From contig JAWZYU010000013.1 in assembly GCA_038380435.1 (NCBI GenBank), positions 9,127,901-9,191,900 of the forward strand: 64,000 bases of DNA. Direction: 5' to 3'. The stretch is from Ryuthela nishihirai. Lineage: Eukaryota > Arthropoda > Arachnida > Araneae > Heptathelidae. The notes below the pieces were generated by a model. The model had not been told where the DNA came from. It saw nothing but the letters and a program-made list of their open reading frames with translations, and did not search any database. The translations under genes and the position numbers were made by a program. Positions 1 to 11,334 of the stretch are shown here, piece by piece (position 1 is the first letter of the stretch; the number at the start of each line of letters is the position of its first letter).

Positions 1-394
1 TGGTCCAGTTTTTAAAGAAGGATGTTAGACTCTAACTATACAGGACCTCTAATACACACAAATAAACCAGGTTAAAGCCATGGAGCCATGATTAAAGCCA
101 ACAATTGTTGGCCAAGTTATTACAGTAAAGTAGTAAGTAGTTATTAAAGTAGTAGTAGTTTTTAAAGTAAAGTATTATTAAAGTAAATTAAAGTAGCGAG
201 GAAAAACTTCAAATTTCATGAATGAAAAGAATCCTGGGAAGGAAAACAAGCTACATTTATGTTTGTAACTTATATGCTGTTAATATTTTTAATCGGAAAG
301 TATTTTTACTAAGAAAAATCATATAGATTTGGATTCAAAAAATCATAAGTTTGGTGTTTTCGCTTCCATATACCGTAATGGCAAACTAAAATAC

Positions 395-900
395 TAGGGT
401 GTTTTATTTTTTACAAACGATGTATTCACGTTAAAAATTCGAAACTTTGGAAGTTTCCATAGGCAACAGTTGATTCACCTCTTACACCCAGGTGGGTGGG
501 AAAATGCAAATTTTTTGCTCTCAGCCAAATTTGTTTATAGAAATAAAACTTTTTTTTGCATTGGACAGGTATTGATGAAATATGATTTTTCACTTTCCTA
601 ATCTCCCAGAAGCTGCAAATGCGCCTCTAACTACCGAAAAAGTTGAAAATTTCAAACGAATATTGCAAACGACGTATTTATGCTAGAAATTTGAAATTTT
701 GATGATAAATTGTGAAGGTCAAGTTGTACCTTTAGCAACCATGAGCACTAAGACTCAAGGGGGTGAGAAAATGCAATTTTATTTTAAGAGAATATTGTTT
801 ATTTATAGAGATAAATTAAAAATTTATTTGTTGTTGCATAATTATTGATGACATGTCACGATTTATACTTTCCGAAGTTAGAATTAAAGTGATTCCACAA
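395..900. repeat. Degenerate dispersed repeat, two units
   Basis: Two related units of roughly 200-250 bp (about 395-610 and 612-870) share the order ACAAACGATGTATT, a block like GAAATTTTGA, a GGTGGGAAAATGCA-type block and a T-rich end. Similar units recur at about 7500-7990 with the motif GCCCTCTAGCGG. The last 100 bp (about 825-930) have a near copy at 5560-5685 (ATTATTGATGACATRTCACG, then TCCGAAGTTAGAATTAAAG). Nothing identifies the element class. LINE-A copy 1 is inserted at the right end. Confidence 0.5.
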
Positions 901-965
901 TTGACTATATATTAGATATTACTTTCAGTTCATCATCATCATCATCCTCCTCAAGCAGCCATGGG

Positions 966-2534
966 CTACGGAGGTCCAACCAGACCACATAGTTTAATTT
1001 TCCAAGCATATCTGTCCTGAGCTACATCTGCTGCATCCGGCCACTGCACACCAATTCTAACAAGGTCCTGTTTGACATTGTCTGCCCACCGCATCCTAGG
1101 TCTCCCCCTCTTTCTGAGGCCTCTAGGCACACTGTTCATAACCCTATTCGCCAATCTATAATTATCCATATGGGCAACATGGCCAAAGCAGCGGAGTTTC
1201 TCTCTGCACAATATGTTGCTTAAAGGAGGTTGCAGACTCCTTTGCCTAACCTCATCATTAGTTACAAAGTTAAACCACCCAATACCCAAGATACTGCGTA
1301 AGCATCTAGAATCAAAAGCATCTAGTTTCCTGTTATCTTGTTTACACAGCGTCCAAGTTTCACTACCATAACTAACCCTAGAAAAAACCAAACTATTATA
1401 CAGTCTAATTTTAGTCTTTAGGTGTATACGCCTATTTCTCCACACTCTCCATAGATTCTTAAAAGTCCCGGCAGCAATATCTATTCGTCTGTTAATCTCA
1501 TGCCGCACATCACCAGTAGCAGTTACATAGCTCCCAAGGTAATTAAACTGTGACACCTGCTCAAGACTGCAACCATTCAGATTAACTGAATCAAAGCCTG
1601 CCTGACTAATTTTCATAACTTTAGTTTTCTCTATGTTTATAACCAAACCTCCTCTATTACCAGTCTCATCAACAGCTCGAATGAAAGAGTTCATCTCATC
1701 AACATCATTTGCCAAAAGGGCTAAATCATCAGCATAATCTAAATCAGAAATTTTCGTATCTCCAGCCCATTTAAGGCCAAAATCTTTCCCTTGAAGTGAA
1801 TTTCGCATAACATAATCAACAACCAAACTAAAGAGAAAAGGAGACAAAATGCACCCTTGTCGAACACCAGAAGTAATGCTAAACCAATTGCTACAAGACT
1901 TACCAACCCTCACACATGACTCAGTGTTATTATAGAGAGCTTTCATTATGTTAACTAACTTGTCTGGTATACCATATGATCTCACAATCAACCACAAATT
2001 ATGACGATCAACAGAGTCGAAAGCCTTTTTGAAATCAACAAAGCTAGCAACCAAAGGTTTCTAAAACTCTAAACATTTCTCAAGGATCTGCCTAAGTGAA
2101 AATATCTGATCCACACATCCCCTACCACTTCTGAATCCACATTGTTCATCACGCAATTGCCTGTCAACCAGATTCCTAATTCTATTAAGCACAATCATGG
2201 AAAGAACTTTACCTGGAACAGAGAGTAGGGTGATACCCCTATAGTTATCACAAGAATTGCTATCACCTTTTTTGAAAATAGGGATAATAGCTCTTGAAAA
2301 ATCCTTAAGAACCATGCCTTTATCATAAAAGATATTTAAAATTTCAGTCATCCAAGTGGTAACAGAAACATTCCCAGCTCTAAGCATTTTCGTAGTAATT
2401 TCATCTACACCTGGGGATTTATGAAGTTTAAGTTTAGAAATAGTCAAAATAACTTCAGAATGTGTTATAGGGCCAACATTAAAGCCATCAATGCATGTCA
2501 TCATTGCAAACAATGGGAGTAGAACTAACCACAT
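966..2534 (-). pseudogene. LINE-A reverse transcriptase (copy 1), split by a stop
   Basis: This is the reverse transcriptase of copy 1. The first part (2061-2534) carries the fingers motifs PIFKKGDSNSCDNYRG and GFRSGRGCVDQ. An in-frame TAG at about 2062 then separates it from the second part (966-2054), which carries FVDFKKAFDSVD (motif A), GVRQGCILSPFLF (motif B), LDYADDLALLA (motif C, catalytic YADD), FNYLGSYV, SETWTL and the C-terminal RKRGRPRMRW block. Comparison with the open copy at 19284-20708 shows CAG at the position of the stop. Confidence 0.85.
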
Positions 2535-3771
2535 TGTTTAGAACATCACTAAAATGCTCAGCCCACCTAGCCATGACAGAATCCTCACCTTCTATAACCT
2601 TACCTTGTTTATCCTTCAATCCCTGTATGCCTGTCCGTTTCCTACCACATAAAACATTAACTATCTTGTACAGCTCTCTGCTGTTGTGCTGCCTAACTGC
2701 TTCCTCAGCTTTGTCAGCCAAGCTATCAAGCCAAAGATTCTTATCAGTAGCTAACTGATCCTTTACACGTTTATTAAGTTCTCTGTAATCTTTTCTATTA
2801 GGACTAGTAGGGTACTGATTAAGGACATTCCTGCAGTTCCTTCTTCCTGAAATAAGCTCAATTGCATTATCACTTAAATAATTCTGTCTCCTCTGCTCTT
2901 TTTTTCCTAAAAGAGTACTGTTAGTTTCCAAAAAAGCCTGTTTAAAATGGCCCCATTCTTCCTGAACTTCAGTATTAAGCAAACCATGACTGTCATAATG
3001 ACTAAGTAACCTATCATGGTAAGCTTTAGCTATAACTGGGTCTTTCAGAGCTTCAGTATTAAAGGTAAATTTTTTAACCCTAGCACAACACTTTTTAAGT
3101 TTAAGTTGCAAGACACCTTTAACAAGGTAATGGTCAGATCCAATTTCAGCTCCCCTATATGCCCTGGTATTTCTAACAGAACTAGCCCATTTGCTGTTAA
3201 TTAATATATAATCAATCATATTCCTATGCAGCCCATCAGGTGAAACCCATGTGTATTTATGTATGTCGTGGTGTTTGTAATATGTGTTAGTTATTCTGAA
3301 ACCATTGAGTTTACTTACCTGTAGGTGACGTTGCCCATTGCAGCTACCAATACCAAAAGAGCCTATCACCCCTCCCCAAAGATCAGAGTCAGTACCAACT
3401 TTGTCATTGAAGTCACCAAGAACAAGGGTAATATCTCCTTTCTTGACAGAATTCAAAATATCCTGAAGTTGTTCATAAAACCTATCCTTCTCATCCTCAT
3501 CCTCAGTGGGGGCATAACAGCCGATAACATTCAAGTCTTTAATGCTTGTCTGAAATTTTGCTGTAAGAAACCTTTCTTTAATGCACTCATATCCTAGAAG
3601 AGCATCACTAGCATGTCTGCTGAGCAGCAGACCCACGCCTTGGTGATGCTTTCCATCCTCCCTCCCTGTAAAGAGAAATTTAAAGTTATTTTTAAGTATC
3701 TCACCTTTACCTGTCCATCTGGTCTCTTGCAAGCCTAGAATATCTAGGTTATAGCGCTGGAATTCCTGCAT
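2488..3771 (-). pseudogene. LINE-A endonuclease and linker ORF (copy 1)
   Basis: This 427-residue open frame holds the APE-like endonuclease that nicks target DNA for reverse transcription. Visible motifs in order are LQETRW (metal-binding Glu), an AP-endonuclease-like CYAPTEDED segment, VLGDFN (catalytic Asp and Asn), YTWVSPDG, and GSDHYLV (catalytic Asp-His). A charged linker of about 200 residues follows. The frame should continue into the RT but stops at DDMH because of a 2-nt deletion relative to the copies at 54.4 and 28.9 kb. The true N-terminus (SWNVRT motif) is in another frame upstream, around 3744-4112. Confidence 0.85.
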
Positions 3772-4541
3772 GAGGACATCAAGAGAATAATCTCTATGTA
3801 ATGTCCTAACGTTCCTGCAGAGAGAAAATGATTAGTAGGATTTTTAAAGAAATTAGGTTTATTGAGATTGGTAGGGCCAACAATATCAAACATCCCCCTG
3901 ATCGCTGGCATGGGGCAAAGACCTGTTCCTCCTCCGCTAAAGGCTGAAGTCACCGATGCTGGTAGGAACTTCAGGCACCACCTTTTCAAGTGGACTTTTT
4001 CAAGAACCATATGGCCTGCCTGAGACACATTACTCCAGTTTAGGCTTGACGATGCCCAACTAACTAAGTAAGGTTCAGGTACCTGCGATGGCCTCTGATT
4101 AGGATTATCCACCAGCTGATATAAGGTATCCCATGCCTCTGTTCACTTAGAGCTGGCAACCCAGAAGCAAACAGAAAACACAGCAGCAGACTCTCCCTCA
4201 ACAGAGGCCGACCAGTGCAGCAAGTCCAGGATCAATAATCAAGCTCAAATCCATAAACAAGTCCAGTCTAGTAGGTATAAATGGTCAGCACCAGGACCCT
4301 GTGAAGTTGACCACTCCTCAGCAGGGTTGAAAAAAAAGAAAAAAGTGGCCATAGATGACCAGATCAGTAGGCCATACTGAACTGGCAGCCCTCCCCTTCC
4401 GTTCCCTTCCAAAAGAGAATATCTCTTTTGAAAGGTACTAACGGCCTGCACCACGAGAAGGCGGGGTCAGACATTAGGTGCTAGACCTGGCCGGTTCTGT
4501 GCACCATCACTAGGGATTGGTACACAGCTCTCCTTTCAGTT

Positions 4542-5340
4542 TACCAATACCAAAAGCCTAGCACTATGCAAAAGCCATTATCTTCTACCATTTACAGGTC
4601 CATTTACAGGCTACCATTGCAGATTACATATTACTAGCTACCATTTACAGGTCACTTTCAGTTAGTGATTTGAATACTCTATGCATCAGCGACAAAAGAA
4701 ATTTGATGCCTGAAAGATGAAAAAAAAAGTGACCTCCTTTCTCCCGATTAACCTGTTGAGTGCCGCGAGCTCAGCATCTGAGTGTAGAAATTTTATGCCC
4801 TTGAATACCAAGCACTCAGCATCATCGCGTTTTCCTCTATTTTATTTCTCTGTTATTTTGGTTTCATTCTTCTGGTTTTTTTTTTTGAAAGTTACAATGG
4901 AATTTCAGCCGTCTATCTGATTTTTTTTTTTAAATTGATGTAGTTCATAGTTGTCTTAAAAATTGATTTGTTTGCAAAAGATATCGAATTTCTCTACCGA
5001 GAACGAAGGCAATCAAAGGCGAAAGGATACATACCACGTGACCCACGACGCAGCTCTCTCCCCCTCACCCCGCTCCCCCGTAGCTTCCGGGCACGGGGTT
5101 CTGAAGGCAATCCAATTTGCAGTCAGTTGTCTAACGTGAGAGGGGGGAGAGGGAAGACCCCATCTATTTGAAGTCTACACACCCTTTGAACACGGGATAC
5201 GTAGGATCTTGTGACCTTTGATCTTCAACTCCTGTCCGTTTGTTTTTATATCATACGTACCTGTTCTGGTCCGACACATTCGAAAACAACATACACCATC
5301 TTTACGAACAGCAAAATTTTCGAATTAGCACCATCTTTGC
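4542..5340. other. Non-coding stretch with short tandem repeats
   Basis: No gene is supported. Three near copies of CTACCATTTACAGGTC lie between 4585 and 4663, with the middle one partial. A locally G+C-rich patch (5035-5170) gives short open frames on the plus strand, but these have no recognisable domain. The stretch separates LINE-A copy 1 from a SINE-B copy. Confidence 0.4.
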
Positions 5341-5545
5341 CGTGCCGTGGCCGATTGGTTAGCACGCTTGGCTACTGATCTAAGGGACCTGGGTTCGAGC
5401 CCCGGATTTAGGCTATGGATGTGTGTGTCGTTTTTCTGCTGAGGTCCTGCCATCCTCTCAGATCTCCTACTGTGGCATATAAACTGACAGGCTCCTGTCA
5501 GACCTCTGTGGCAAGCAGCTGCTTGAGGGGGTATTTTTTTTTACG
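5341..5545 (+). mobile_element. SINE-B copy (tRNA-derived), full length
   Basis: This is a tRNA-derived SINE of about 200 bp. Its head contains an A box (TGGCCGATTGGTTAGC) and a B box (GGTTCGAGCCCC) at the spacing of a tRNA gene, so it carries an internal RNA polymerase III promoter. The body follows: TGCTGAGGTCCTGCCATC, then GACAGGCTCCTGTCAGAC, and AGCAGCTGCTTGAGGGGG at the 3' end before a T-rich stretch. Three relatives occur at 22090-22290 (minus), 48069-48183 and 48990-49192 (plus). Confidence 0.8.
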
Positions 5546-5907
5546 AATAGGAAAAATTGATTTGGTGTTGCAAAATTATTGATGACATATCACGTTTTAT
5601 ACTCTCCGAAGTTAGAATTAAAGTGATTCTATGTCAGTCAATCATGCACAATTGACTATATATTATTAGATACTTTCAGTCAACTGAATTAATTAATTTT
5701 TCATTATTTTTTAGGTTAACTGAAATTAAATTAATTTTAATTAAATTTCAGTTAACTGAAAGATTGTGCATTAAAAAATTCTAACTTTTGAAAAGATCGC
5801 AGTTTTAAATTCGAACGCAGAAAGCACTCAATGAAAACCTATGCAGACAACATGATTTGTCTGTCATAGTGGTCCTGTATAGTTAGAGAGGCTAACATCC
5901 TTCATCA

Positions 5908-6282
5908 TGTTCGGTTTACCTCTGAGCGGCACTTTTTTGCACACAATGGGCTAAATGGCAAGGTCACATGGACCCTGAAGGCTCAGAGAAGGTTGGGGGA
6001 GGGGACCCACTGGAATAGCTGTTGGGAGACAGATAGTAGCCTCCCGTCAAGAACATCCAGCGTGTTCTTTAACGTGCACAGGGTATAGCTCTCCCGCACA
6101 AGGGGTCACGGCTTAACGTCCCATCCGACGGACGGCGACCTTTCCAAGCCCATCGGTGCCCCCTACTGACCGTGGGCAGGGCGGGGAATTTTGCGGAGAT
6201 AAATCTCAACGCTGACCCAGCTGGGACTCGAACCTGGGAACTACAGATTACGAGCCTGGCGGGGTACCGACTGAGCCACCCC
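5908..6282 (-). mobile_element. SINE-A copy 1, full length
   Basis: This is a tRNA-derived SINE of about 375-390 bp, read on the minus strand. The tRNA-like head (right end) has A box TGGCTCAGTCGG and B box GGTTCGAGTCC with a CGT triplet at the anticodon position. It is followed by a G+C-rich body and a tail ending in a block like CAGAGGTAAACC. A 12-bp target-site duplication, CATCCTTCATCA, flanks it (5896-5907 and 6283-6294), which proves retroposition. Confidence 0.85.
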
Positions 6283-6294
6283 CATCCTTCATCA

Positions 6295-7430
6295 ATATCT
6301 GGACCACTTTGTAAAAGGGGCATTGGCCCTTTAGCATCTGGTCCATAAGAAAAATTGGCTGCGGGAGCTGTAAGCGTCAGTAAGAGGGTACTAGCACCGT
6401 GAAGGACCAGCGACCCTACATATTGGCTATAGGCAAATGGCCGCAGGCCGCCTAAAAGTGAATGGAGTGACAGAAGTATGGTGCCGAAAAAGTGACCGGT
6501 CGAATTGATGTGTGGCAGGAGGGTGTAGGGGAGAGAGATTGATTATTAAAGTTCATCTGGGTGAGAAAATATAAATTGTGTGGTCACTGTGTATACCTTG
6601 GCCAACAATGATAGAGTAAGGAGTGGATAGAGTACAGGGGTATCACTAGTGCTCCGTCGAATTATAAACCTTCAGCCTACTCCCCAACAGGGGAAAATAG
6701 TTTCCCATGTTGGTAGGAGGTATGGGAGGTCAAATCCAAAAATTGCAAATCACCCCATTTCAAGTGGGGGGAGGGGGCAGAAATTTGGGGTGAGAGGATG
6801 AAGTGTTGGAATAGGTTAAAAGGTATGGTGCTAGAGTGATTTCCCTTGAGGGGGGCGAGAGGAAGTTTTTTTATTCTCAAAAACTGCCCTCTCTTGTCGG
6901 GAAAATTTCAGGGGGCTTAGTAAATTGGTGTGGGGAGGTGTTGTATAGAGGCTGGCCATCTTGGTGATTGACAGCCATTGGTTGATTGAGGCACGTGGTT
7001 TATGGGGCCATGTTTTGTTCTACCGAGAGACGAAAGCCTATGCGTTAGTGTGTGTACCTAGTTAAAACTTCAGTTATTTTATATATTTATACCACTTTGT
7101 TTTGTCTATAAAAGCTGTCATATTTTATCAATGCCGCACTAAGCTGCACTTGGATGTAAAAATTCCATTCATAGAAATAATTTAATGAATATTTGTTTTC
7201 AATAAATTCCGTCAGAAGACGGCAATCGGCTGCAAAAGTGAAACGAGCTAACTGAAAACAAAAAAAACTTCTTTTAAGGTTCGTTTGAAAAACGAGCTAA
7301 TGTTTCCACTTTGTCGTCTGCTTATGCCAATATTTGTTCGTCTATCTGTCTATCTCTCTGTTAACTGTCCATCTCTCCACTGTTTGTCCATCTAGAGACA
7401 ATCAACTTTTTTTACTTTTAGAGATATATG
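6295..7430. other. Unassigned non-coding stretch
   Basis: No gene or known element is recognised. The first 20 bases restore the sequence interrupted by SINE-A copy 1. The G-rich segment 6720-6920 and the pyrimidine-rich repeats near 7340-7400 (CTATCTGTCTATCTCTC, then CCATCTCTCCACTG) are low-complexity. Short open frames here have no family resemblance. Confidence 0.35.
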
Positions 7431-7995
7431 AAAAATTCTTTTTGGGTTGGATAGTTTTCGAAAAAATATTGAGATTAGCAGTTTTTAAAATTTTTAATAG
7501 CGCCCTCTAGCGGTGGAAAGTGCTAAAATTTCAAAAGAATATTACAAACTATTTTCACTAGAAATCCGAAATTTTGGTAGTACAATGTTATGGTCAGAAG
7601 GTTTACAATGACAACAAGGCTTTATCCTCTTAGTCAAAACGGGATGCAAAAATTAAACTTATTCTAAGAGATAAACGAAACAATCTCTTTTTTGGGGGGC
7701 TGGGTACAGGTACTAACAAAATATTAATATTCGCATTTTTCGAATCCCCATCAGCTGAAATTTTCACTGTTAGAAAGTAACTAAAGGCTGTAAATAAACT
7801 CGAAAGGCGGCCTCTAGCGGCTGAAAATACTAGATCGTTAAACGAATTTTGCAAACGATCTATTTATTACGATAGAAATTAAATTTTTGGTCATAGAGTG
7901 TAATGATCATGTGGTTTACACTAATAATGATTTGTCCCGTTATAGCAAGGGGGTGTTGTAAAATGCAGCTTTTCTGCCTTAAAAATTTTTTAACA
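7431..7995. repeat. Degenerate repeat with CCTCTAGCGG motif, two units
   Basis: Two units of about 300 bp both carry the motif CTCTAGCGG (7502-7513 and 7811-7820). In both it is followed about 45 bp later by a block like ACTAGAAATCCGAAATTTT, and then by a line of the type CAAGGGGGTG or ATGCAAAAATT. They resemble the units at 395-870. The class is unknown. LINE-A copy 2 begins immediately to the right. Confidence 0.45.
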
Positions 7996-8014
7996 TCTTT
8001 TGTGCCTTTTGGCC

Positions 8015-8784
8015 AATTAGCCCTTTTGACAAATGATGTTAATGAGATGCACTCTTTCATTCCAGCTGTTGATGAGACTAGTAGTAGAGTAGGTTTGATT
8101 ATAAAGAGAGAGAGAAGACTAAAGTGATGAAAATTGGTCGGCAGACTATGATTTAGTTAATCAATGGTTGCAGTCTTGAGCAGGAGTCACAGTTTAATTA
8201 TCTTGGGAATTATGTAACTTACACTGGTGATGTGTGGCATGAGATTAACAGACGAATAGGGATGGCTGCCAGGGCTTTTAAGAATCTTAGTCTATTGTAG
8301 AGAGTGTGAAGAAATAGATGTATACACCTAAACACTAAAATCAGACTATATAATAGTTTGGTTCTTTCTAGGGTTAGTTATGATAGTGAAACTTGGATGC
8401 TGTGTAAACAAGATAACAGGAAACCAGATGCTTACGCAGTATCTTGGGTATTAGGTTGTTTAACTTTGTAACTAATGATGAGGTTAGGCAAAGGAGTCGG
8501 CAACCACCTTTGAGCAGCATATTATGCAGAGAGAGACTTCACTGGTTTAGTCATGTTGCCCATATGTGTAATTATAGATTAGCGAATAGGGTTATGAAAA
8601 ATATGCCTGAAGGCCTCAGAAAGAGGGGGAGACCTAAGATGTGGAGGACATGCTAGTCTCATCCTTATTGTTAGGATACGTGTATGATGGCTAGATGTAG
8701 CTCAGTATAGATATGTTTGGAGAACTAAATTGCATAATCTGATTGTATCTCTGTAGCCCACTGCTGCTTGAAGACGATGATGAA
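8015..8784 (+). mobile_element. LINE-A copy 2, 5'-truncated RT fragment
   Basis: This is the 3' quarter of LINE-A. It begins at the codon after the YADD motif (TTAGCCCTTTTG) and runs to the GACGATGATGA tail. The recognisable protein pieces ETWM, SILG-like, NFVTNDEVRQRSRQPP and RPKMW are in different frames, so it is decayed. Two short open frames (7903-8127 and 8444-8656) are parts of it. The left break is sharp, as expected for 5' truncation during target-primed reverse transcription. Confidence 0.8.
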
Positions 8785-8897
8785 AACTGGCTATCTGATG
8801 TTGATCGCGTAATTGGTTGCCAATGAGAATTATTCCTGGAGTGTCGAATTTTTTCACTTTTATCTAATTTTAAATTGCAAAATAACCAAATTATTAT

Positions 8898-9076
8898 TTG
8901 GGTTGCTTTATCTCTGAGCAGAACTTTTTTGCACACAATGGGCTAAACGGTGAAGTCATAAAGTCCCTAAGGACTGAATGTTGGGGGGAGGGGACCCACT
9001 GAACAGCTGTTGGGAGAGAGATGGTACCCCCTGTCAAAGTCATCCAGTTTGTTCCTTAACGTGCATGGGGGTATGA
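8898..9076 (-). mobile_element. SINE-A copy 2, truncated
   Basis: The 3' half of SINE-A starts at the TGGGTTGCTTTATCTCTGAG tail and ends after GTGCATGGGGGTATG. The tRNA-like head is missing (5' truncation). No clear target-site duplication was seen. Confidence 0.7.
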
Positions 9077-9507
9077 GCTGTTTGCTCTGTGGCATGCGTT
9101 GGTTCTAGCCACTCTTGGTTTCAATGTGCATTTAAGTTTATTAATTTAATTATTAATATTTATTTTATTATGTTATTTTAAACTTTTAACAAGGTTTCGT
9201 ATAATACAAACGAGAAATATTGAGAAATAGAACATATTTATTGACAAGTTATAAACACTACAAATACAAATGTTGTATATATTTTAGTTTTCTTTTCGAT
9301 TACTTTCCATCAGAAATTGCTTACCTTTTCTAAAGCTACCATATAATCTAAAGTTTGCACTTATAGTATTAACCCTTTCCGTATGATTTACATATTACAA
9401 ATAAATAGTGAAGCTGAGTGCAACATATACCTCTCCCAACACTTGATAAATATCGGATATGTTTAATCCCATTAGAACTTGACAATGATGTTACGATCAA
9501 TATGGGA

Positions 9508-9751
9508 TGTACAATCAGTATGGCATCGGAAACTCGCTTCAATAGCACACAGAAAAGGAATATGTGTGGTGGAAAAACCGGCCAAATATACAAATACTCT
9601 TAGCAACATACCTTATGGAAATTATAGTATGGTAAAACTTAACACGAGTGTTATCAGAAACAAAACCGAATAAGCCATTACAATGCACTGCATAACACAA
9701 TTGATATACAATAAAAAAACATACTACAATAAACCCTTAAGCACACAGTGT
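9508..9751. repeat. Direct duplicate, left copy
   Basis: About 244 bp that recur in the same orientation at 11080-11334. Shared landmarks are TGTACAATCAGTATGGCATC, CACACAGAAAAGGAATAT, GGTGGAAAAACCG, AACACGAGTGTTATCAGA and AAACCCTTAAG. The left copy has an extra 11 bp near its start, and the right copy has an extra insert near 11240-11262. The similarity is high but not perfect. Neither copy has a gene or LTR-like ends. Confidence 0.6.
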
Positions 9752-11079
9752 AACATCTTCAATCAGTGGTGAGCTATCAATATTTAAACAATGTGCTGTT
9801 TTTGAAAATTTATTTTTCGCATTTTTTAAAATATATTTTTGCATCAAAACCAAGGAACATTAATTAAAAATAATTTCTTTTGCTTTAATTTAATTCAGAA
9901 ATAATCCAAGAATATGATTAGAATAATTGGAATAATCATATTCCAAAAAATTCCATATCAAATGAATGTACTTCGTGGTATCTTTAGTATCCTTCAATAG
10001 CTGTGCTCTTTCGATCCCGCTACAGTTCACCACTAACTTCAATCATCTGAAAAGGGTGATTAATGTTCGTACACTGGCATTTTCAGTATTATAGTAATTT
10101 ATGAATAGAACAAAGAGAGAAATATAACCAAGGCTTAGGTTGAAGCTCTTCGAATGATGAATTTATAAAATTTTCCTAGTTAATATTAGATTTTAATGGT
10201 AAATCCGGCATTGAATATACTTTTAAGCGCACAATAACCCCTTGCAGCCTCGATTACAGTAGACCAGGACTACTCAATTAGATTTGACGACACATTCCAA
10301 GGGCATACATAATAAACACATAAATTACAAAGTATACTTCAGATTTTTCAGCCGTTTCACCCATTTCTTTCGAAGAAACAAATAAGCTTCAATTTTTGGC
10401 TTTTATGCTATCCAATATCCGTAGGATAAAAGATCCCCCCCCCTCCCCCGAAGCTAAAAAATTGTCCAAATTTACATTCGTAATTGGTTAGAAAATAGGC
10501 TTCATTTTGAAGAAAAAATAAGCAAAAAATCGATATATTACTTTCTAACAATTAAAATGCGCCGTTTCCGGTGACCAAGTGCTCGTGCATTTCCACTACT
10601 GAGCATTTTTCTGCAAGCTCTTCGATCATCCCATTTTTTCATTAACTCAAAATGTTTGCATTTTCATAATCTGTTTACACTAAAGTAAAAAATCGAACTG
10701 CGGATAATTTTGGCTTACTCAGATGATGTAATGGCATAATTAAACATGTACCTAATAAGTTCTACAAAACCTCAATTTGTAGATAAATGAATTAAAAAGG
10801 AAACAAATTTTTAAAGTACATTAAAAATCTTAAATGATAAATATCTGCATCTTTTCTATTTAACAAACCTACCCGCCTACATCTTTGTGCGACTTTGTTA
10901 TCTCATTCCATTTCCATTTTGTAAAAAGCAGATTCAAAACCATTAACTTCAGAAAGCAGTTATTACATTGATTTGGCCGACTGTTGACGGACAATTCGTG
11001 CTACCTGTTGTTTCCTAGTAAACTTGTATAAAAAACCCCAATTTGTTTCGGGAAAAGCTTCATAATAATTATTGAAACA

Positions 11080-11334
11080 TGTACAATCAGTATGGCATCA
11101 ATAGCACACAGAAAAGGAATATATGTGTGGTGGAAAAACCGTCAAATATACAAATACGCTTAACAACATATCTTATGAAAATTATAGTATGGTAAAACTT
11201 AACATGAATGTTATCAGAGACAAAACCGAATAAGCCATTTTTAATGCAGCCAACCTTACTTTTTAACCATTACAATGTACTGCATAACACAATTGATAAC
11301 GCTGAACCATTACAATAAACCCTTAAGAACAGTG
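11080..11334. repeat. Direct duplicate, right copy
   Basis: Same-orientation partner of 9508-9751, offset about 1572 bp. It differs by scattered substitutions and a short insertion (about 11240-11262). The sequence between the two copies has no recognisable reverse transcriptase or integrase. Confidence 0.6.

Larger units (their letters stand above)
931..4532 (-). mobile_element. LINE-A copy 1, full length, inactive
   Basis: This is a 3.6 kb non-LTR retrotransposon of RTE-like design. It has a short 5' leader starting GAGAG, one ORF with an N-terminal APE-type endonuclease, a reverse transcriptase, and a C-terminal GRPRMRWADNVKQDL module, then a very short 3' UTR ending in a GAT-repeat tail. 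It is flanked by a 9-bp target-site duplication CTTTCAGTT (922-930 and 4533-4541), so both ends are intact. The element is dead: the start of the endonuclease has a frameshift near 3800, the linker is frameshifted near 2490-2535, and a TAG replaces a CAG codon at about 2062, just before the RT palm. It is the best reference for the boundaries of the family in this window. Confidence 0.9.

Noticed and set aside
4968..5171. 67-codon plus-strand ORF in a G+C-rich patch
   Set aside because: No domain, no splice context, composition explains the lack of stops.
5341..5405. Possible genuine tRNA gene (A box, B box)
   Set aside because: The same body and 3' end follow the tRNA-like head at several loci, so it is a SINE-B head; the anticodon stem-loop is irregular.
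9508..11334. Direct repeats interpreted as a pair of LTRs
   Set aside because: No TG...CA ends, no primer-binding site or polypurine tract seen, and no retroelement genes between them.
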